64,000 nt of DNA from Betaproteobacteria bacterium (GTDB lineage Bacteria; Pseudomonadota; Gammaproteobacteria; Burkholderiales; SG8-39): assembly GCA_016195915.1 (NCBI GenBank), contig JACPYS010000017.1:62001-126000 (forward strand), given 5' to 3'. Positions 60,122 to 64,000 of the stretch are shown here, one piece after another (the first letter of the stretch is position 1; each line of letters starts with the position of its first letter). Made by a program: the position numbers and the translations under genes. Below the pieces are notes generated by a model, which was not told the DNA's origin, searched no databases, and saw nothing but the letters and a program-made list of their open reading frames with translations.

Positions 60122-61188
60122 GCAAGCTGGTGCTGCGCAACGTATCGCGCACCTTCGGCAGTTTCAGCGCCGTAGAGGATTTCAATCTCGCGCTCGAGGA
60201 AGGTGAACTGGTCTCCCTGCTTGGGCCTTCGGGCTGCGGCAAGACGACGACGCTGCGCATGATCGCGGGATTCATGGCGCCCACGGCGGGCACCATCGAG
60301 CTCGATGGCGAGGTGATTTCCTCGCCGGGCTCCAGCCTGCCGCCGGAGAAGCGGCAGATGTCGATGATCTTCCAGAGCTACGCCATCTGGCCCAACATGA
60401 CGGTGGCGGAGAACGTGGGCTTCGGCCTGACGGTGCGCAAGTTGAAGGGCGACGAGGTCCGCAGCCGCGTGGACGAGATCCTGGAGGTGGTCCAACTGGG
60501 CGCCTTGCGGGATCGATACCCTGCGGAACTGAGCGGCGGGCAACAGCAGCGCGTGGCCCTGGCGCGCTCCATCGTGGTCAAACCCTCGGTGCTGCTGCTC
60601 GACGAACCGCTCTCGAACCTGGATGCGAACCTGCGCGAGGAAATGCGCTTCGAGATCCGCCGCCTGCACGACGAGTTCAGGATCACCACGGTGTACGTGA
60701 CCCACGATCAGGCCGAGGCGATGGTGACTTCGGACCGCATCGCCGTGATGAACCGGGGCCGCGTGGAACAGGTCGACGCGCCTTATGCGCTGTACGGCCG
60801 GCCGAAGACCCGGTTCGTGGCCGGGTTCATCGGACGCACCAATTTCATCGAAGGCAAAGCGAACGGCGATGAAGTGCACTTCGGCGGCTTTTCGGTATCC
60901 CGGCAGTCATTGCACTCCGAAGGCGCTCTGCCGCAGGACGTGCTGGTTTCGATCCGCCCGCAGAGCATTCACATGTTCAAGCAGGACCCCGGCGCGGGCA
61001 GCGGCCGCCGCTGCGTTCAGGCGAGCGTGCAGCGCCGCGCCTATGTCGGGGAATACTGGGACTATCACGTGACCCTGCCCGGGACGGCGCAGCCGCTGCG
61101 GGTTACTGCGCGGCCGCAGGAGGTCTTTCAGGTGAACGAGCCGGTGTGGATCGAAATCGATACCACTCAGCTGACCGTGATCGCATAG
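60118..61188 (+). CDS. ABC transporter ATP-binding protein (second importer)
   Basis: A 356-residue ATPase with Walker A GPSGCGKTTTLRM, Q-loop FQSYAIWPN, signature LSGGQQQRVALARS, Walker B VLLLDEP and H-loop VTHDQAEAM, plus a C-terminal TOBE-like domain. The CoA-transferase gene begins 9 nt downstream and is very likely in the same operon. Confidence 0.92.
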   Translation: MSKLVLRNVSRTFGSFSAVEDFNLALEEGELVSLLGPSGCGKTTTLRMIAGFMAPTAGTIELDGEVISSPGSSLPPEKRQMSMIFQSYAIWPNMTVAENVGFGLTVRKLKGDEVRSRVDEILEVVQLGALRDRYPAELSGGQQQRVALARSIVVKPSVLLLDEPLSNLDANLREEMRFEIRRLHDEFRITTVYVTHDQAEAMVTSDRIAVMNRGRVEQVDAPYALYGRPKTRFVAGFIGRTNFIEGKANGDEVHFGGFSVSRQSLHSEGALPQDVLVSIRPQSIHMFKQDPGAGSGRRCVQASVQRRAYVGEYWDYHVTLPGTAQPLRVTARPQEVFQVNEPVWIEIDTTQLTVIA

Positions 61189-61197
61189 GAGAACAGG

Positions 61198-62421
61198 ATG
61201 GCGCTTCCGCTCGAAGGCGTGAAGGTCCTCGACCTCACCAACATCATGGCCGGTCCGTATTGCAGCATGGTGCTCGGCGACATGGGGGCGGAAGTGGTGA
61301 AGATCGAGAACTTCCCCGAAGGCGATGCCTCGCGCCGTTTCGATCCCCAGGTCAACGGCGAGTCCTACTGTTTCGCGGTCCTCAACCGCAACAAGAAGAG
61401 CCTCGCGCTCGACATGAAGGATCCGCGCGGCAAGAAGATCTTCAACAGGCTCGCCGCGCAGGCCGACATCATCACGGAGAATTTCCGGCCGGGCGTGGTG
61501 AAAAAACTGGGCATCGATTACGACACGGTCAGCAAGTTCAATCCCGGTGTCGTGTATGCGTCGATGTCGGGCTTCGGCCAGACGGGGCCGTACGGGAAGA
61601 AAGGCGGTTTCGACATCATCGCGCAGGGCATGTCGGGCATCATGATGATGACCGGCTATCCCGGAGGGCGCCCGGCCAAGGTCGGCATCGCGATGAACGA
61701 CATCGCAAGCGGCGTCACCGCGCTCTACGGAATACTCGGTGCTTACATCGGCAGGTTGCGCTCGGGGAAGGGCCAATATCTGGAGACCTCGCTGCTCGAA
61801 GCGGGACTCGCGTGGACGCTATGGGAATTCGGTGCCTACTTCGGTTCGGGCGAACTGCCCACGGCCACCGGTACGCGCCACCGGCGCGCCACGCCTTACC
61901 AGGCCTACAAGACCATGGATGGTTACGTGACCGTCGGCGCGAGCAACGAAAAACTGTGGAACAATTTCTGCACCATGGTGTGCGGTAGACCTGAGTGGCT
62001 TGCCGATCCGCGCTTCGCCACTCCCGCGTCGCGCATGAACAACATCGATGCGCTGGAGGAGGAAATCGAGGCCGTGTTTGCGACGCAGCCAACGGTGCAC
62101 TGGGTGGAGAAACTCGATGCGGCCGAAGTCCCCGGCGGGCCGGTGTTCCGCTACGAACAGGTGATGCACGACCCGCACATCAAGGCGCGCAACATGGTGG
62201 TCGAGATTGACCATCCGAAGATCGGTCTGATGAAGACCATCGGCCTGCCGATCAAATCGACCGGCGAGCTTACGGCGATACGCAAACCCGCGCCGTGGCT
62301 GGGGCAGCACTCCGCAGAGGTATTGCGCGCGATCGGCTATGGGGCGGCGGAGATCGACGCGTTGTTCGCGGGCGGCGTGGTGTACGACAAGTTTCGGGAA
62401 GAGGTAACTGAGTCGGATTGA
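61198..62421 (+). CDS. Class III (CaiB/Frc family) acyl-CoA transferase
   Basis: A 407-residue protein starting ALPLEGVKVLDLTNIMAGPYC, with GAEVVKIENFPEGD and the catalytic Asp168 in AMNDIASGVTALYG. It moves CoA between an acyl-CoA donor and a free carboxylic acid. Coupled to the importer genes, it would activate the imported acid, with the crotonase gene upstream acting later (inference). Confidence 0.92.
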   Translation: MALPLEGVKVLDLTNIMAGPYCSMVLGDMGAEVVKIENFPEGDASRRFDPQVNGESYCFAVLNRNKKSLALDMKDPRGKKIFNRLAAQADIITENFRPGVVKKLGIDYDTVSKFNPGVVYASMSGFGQTGPYGKKGGFDIIAQGMSGIMMMTGYPGGRPAKVGIAMNDIASGVTALYGILGAYIGRLRSGKGQYLETSLLEAGLAWTLWEFGAYFGSGELPTATGTRHRRATPYQAYKTMDGYVTVGASNEKLWNNFCTMVCGRPEWLADPRFATPASRMNNIDALEEEIEAVFATQPTVHWVEKLDAAEVPGGPVFRYEQVMHDPHIKARNMVVEIDHPKIGLMKTIGLPIKSTGELTAIRKPAPWLGQHSAEVLRAIGYGAAEIDALFAGGVVYDKFREEVTESD

Positions 62422-62721
62422 GGAGAGTTTCTCTTGCCTTCACAGGGCTTGGGCGAGCAGTATTCGTCATCAGGTCGGTTGCGCGCACGGCAAGGAAAAT
62501 CTATCCGCCCCTGAGGCGTACGGCGCGCCACGAGATGCCGATCCCTACGCTCCTCAGCCCAGACGCGAGCGGTGCACAATGCAGAGGGTTTCTAGCCTGG
62601 CGGACGCGGCGCACCGAGTTCAATCAGCATTGTGGGCGAGAGTTTCAAGGCCCGAAACATAACCAATGCCGGACATTCATGCGTCGCTACACGTCACTTC
62701 CGCGAGTGGCCTCCCTGTACT
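62422..62721 (+). other. Intergenic region, no gene recognised
   Basis: 300 nt between the CoA-transferase and the convergent PIN-domain gene. A plus-strand frame (62418-62756) is open, but its product has no family features, no ribosome site and runs into the antisense of the next gene. No terminator-like hairpin with T-tract was found. Confidence 0.5.
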
Positions 62722-63195
62722 TTACTTGTCGCCGATTGACTCAGCCAGCCGAGTGATCAGTCGCGGGTGAAAAAATATTCCCCGGCGACGCATATCCTCC
62801 ACTTCGCGCGAGAACGAGCCGATCATTCCCTGCTGCTGCGCCTTGAGCAGGATGCCCAGCGTACCGGTCACTTTCAGCCCCATGCGTTCGGCGAGGTTGC
62901 GACCGATGCGCTCGTCGATCAACAGCAATGCCGCATTGGCTTGACGCGCGGCATGCAAGGTCCATTTCTCGCCTTCATCGAGTTGCGTCAACATCGGCTC
63001 CGGGTCGCTGGAGGTGATCGGCAGCACGGTCACCCAGGGCAACGACTGAAGCGCCGACACTTCAATCGCACCGCCCGCAGCGCACTCGCGCACAACGGGC
63101 TCGACCACGTGAATCCGTTCGAAAAGCGCGGGCAGCAGATCCAGGCGGCTGATCGCGCTTAGCGCGATGAACGGCGTGGTATTGCAGAAAATCAC
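62722..63195 (-). CDS. DUF3368 PIN-like toxin
   Basis: A 157-residue PIN-fold protein of the DUF3368 type. The N-terminal CNTTPFIALSAISRLDLLP (the usual first acidic residue is Asn, as in many members) is followed by LDEGEKWTLHAA, then LLLIDERIGRNLAERMGL and VTGTLGILLKA. Start ATG 63195 overlaps the upstream UPF0175 gene stop by 4 nt. Together they form a predicted toxin-antitoxin pair acting on RNA. Confidence 0.85.
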   Translation of the reverse strand: MIFCNTTPFIALSAISRLDLLPALFERIHVVEPVVRECAAGGAIEVSALQSLPWVTVLPITSSDPEPMLTQLDEGEKWTLHAARQANAALLLIDERIGRNLAERMGLKVTGTLGILLKAQQQGMIGSFSREVEDMRRRGIFFHPRLITRLAESIGDK

Positions 63196-63446
63196 AACAA
63201 ATCGCGTTCGCGCTCGAAATCGTCGCGTGAATCGTCAAGCAAGGGTATGCCCGCCGCGGAAGCGCGCAGCAAAAAGCTCACGCGCGGCTCTCCAAGCCAC
63301 TTTGCGGCCAGCCCGGAGGACAGCCGCCCCTCGCGATAAAGCGCCAGCGCAGTTTCGAGTATGGCGCGCTCCGCCAACTGCTCCGCGCTCAATTGCGTAC
63401 TAGCCAGCACTTCCTCGGGGAATTCCATTGCCGCGGTGGTGTGCAT
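63192..63446 (-). CDS. UPF0175-family antitoxin
   Basis: An 84-residue protein with EFPEEVLAST, LAERAILETALALYREGRLS and SSGLAAKWLG, the small helix-turn-helix pattern of UPF0175 proteins, which are regularly encoded just before DUF3368 proteins. A Met at 63428 is an alternative start closer to the family N-terminus. Confidence 0.85.
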   Translation of the reverse strand: MHTTAAMEFPEEVLASTQLSAEQLAERAILETALALYREGRLSSGLAAKWLGEPRVSFLLRASAAGIPLLDDSRDDFERERDLL

Positions 63447-63549
63447 GATTTGGTGGAAGTCGATCTATTCGGTAAATGAAGTGTAACAAAACCGGACGGC
63501 GGAGTTTCGCGATGGTGACACAACCAGCCTGGATCAGGGAATAGACGCG

Positions 63550-63711
63550 CGAATGGTCCTTGGAACGGCCGCAGGAAAGCGAAAATATTCAAGAGCTCGG
63601 GCGCGACTGCCTCGACGCAAAAAAACTCGCCGCGATCGCGCCACCGACGGCAAACCGGGCCAGGACGCCTTCGCTACGCAGTTGCAACAGGACTTCAAGA
63701 GTCCGCTTCAT
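63550..63711 (-). pseudogene. Remnant of an AbiEii/MNT-like nucleotidyltransferase, frameshifted
   Basis: ATG 63711 starts MKRTLEVLLQLRSEG, then ARFAVGGAIAASF, the N-terminus of a nucleotidyltransferase family in which FYxEAVxTxDxDxF should follow. Here a run of seven A (plus strand 63619-63625) shifts the frame and the protein stops soon after; in the shifted frame VEAVAPELLNIFAFL continues the family pattern for ~15 residues, with the metal-binding aspartates already lost. The rest of the gene is gone. The remainder of 63447-63767 shows no other gene. Confidence 0.5.
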
Positions 63712-63767
63712 CCGCGGATGATAGCAAGCAGGTGCTGGCGGCGCGGCTCGTGCCAGTCTCGCTCTTC

Positions 63768-64000
63768 TCACACGAGCAGGCGGCCGCGCTTTTCGGCAAC
63801 GGCGATCACGGCTTCGGTGCCGGCGTTGAACTGCAGGTAGTCGCTCTCGATGCCGTCGCTGAAGATCACGCCGTTCTCGGGCATGAAGGAACGCAGGCTG
63901 AGATGCTCGCCTCGCTCGATGAGGCCGAAGGCGAGTTCCGCGCCCGAAGTCTTGCTGGGAAACGGTTCGCGCACCGCGAACTGCAGCCGATCCGCGTTCC
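63768..64000 (-). CDS. C-terminal part of a probable NAD kinase-like (ATP-NAD kinase family) protein, cut by window edge
   Basis: The frame is open to the right edge (reading NADRLQFAVREPFPSKTSG into the window), so the GTG at 63974 is internal. Visible segments REPFPSKTSGAEL, SFMPENGVIFSDGIESDYLQFN and VAEKRGRLLV recall the C-terminal beta region of a diverged NAD-kinase-like family. The diagnostic GGDG and NE/D motifs would lie outside the window, so the assignment is tentative. Confidence 0.5.
   Translation of the reverse strand, partial: NADRLQFAVREPFPSKTSGAELAFGLIERGEHLSLRSFMPENGVIFSDGIESDYLQFNAGTEAVIAVAEKRGRLLV

Noticed and set aside
62418-62756. 112-codon plus-strand frame
   Set aside because: No ribosome site, no recognisable family, and its end runs antisense to the DUF3368 gene.

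Overview
The window reads as a high-GC betaproteobacterial chromosome segment, most likely Burkholderiales or Rhodocyclales-like. This is inferred from gene content: three orphan Bug/TctC-type solute receptors, a PhaP-type phasin, a PEP-CTERM protein and many small CoA-thioester catabolic operons. No rRNA, tRNA, IS element, integrase or CRISPR array was recognised.

The most striking region is a seven-gene minus-strand operon (about 22743 down to 3021). It encodes a PfaD-type enoyl reductase, a KS-AT-ACPx3-KR-DH' megasynthase, a KS-CLF-AT-DH megasynthase, then OleA, OleB, OleC and OleD. Junctions are 4-11 nt overlaps or gaps of 6-10 nt. A complete secondary-lipid (PUFA-type) synthase is therefore linked directly to the four head-to-head olefin enzymes. 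The simplest reading is a dedicated polyunsaturated long-chain hydrocarbon pathway. A double-length phasin-like protein lies downstream on the same strand (1009-2184). The synthase has the myxobacterial-style order (ER first, AT fused into the CLF subunit) but lacks the terminal acylglycerol-phosphate acyltransferase domain.

Divergent from this operon is a PEP-CTERM secreted protein behind a -24/-12 (sigma-54) promoter. Then comes a plus-strand block (23983-31887): an IorAB-type molybdenum hydroxylase, a small cytochrome c, a partial Sox set (soxF, soxX, a SoxY variant lacking GGCGG, soxZ, soxA), an MFS transporter and an internally deleted enoyl-CoA hydratase. Two translationally coupled acyl-CoA dehydrogenases follow on the minus strand.

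34200-35600 holds an HEPN/MNT toxin-antitoxin pair and a second TA locus whose toxin is cut off after about 25 residues. 35602-48230 is catabolic and transport: amidase, D-2-hydroxyacid dehydrogenase, Bug receptors, polysaccharide deacetylase-like protein, and a LeuC-LeuD-isocitrate-lyase-superfamily module. A receptor-type Ser/Thr kinase lies in this stretch. A frameshifted hydrolase and an orphan histidine kinase follow.

50556-62421 contains two complete ABC importers of the iron(III)/2-aminoethylphosphonate type. Between them is an accessory patch (DUF1828-type pair, Lon/BrxL-like C-terminal remnant) and an enoyl-CoA hydratase; a class III CoA-transferase follows the second importer. The right end holds a UPF0175/DUF3368 TA pair, a frameshifted nucleotidyltransferase remnant and the C-terminus of a probable NAD-kinase-like gene.
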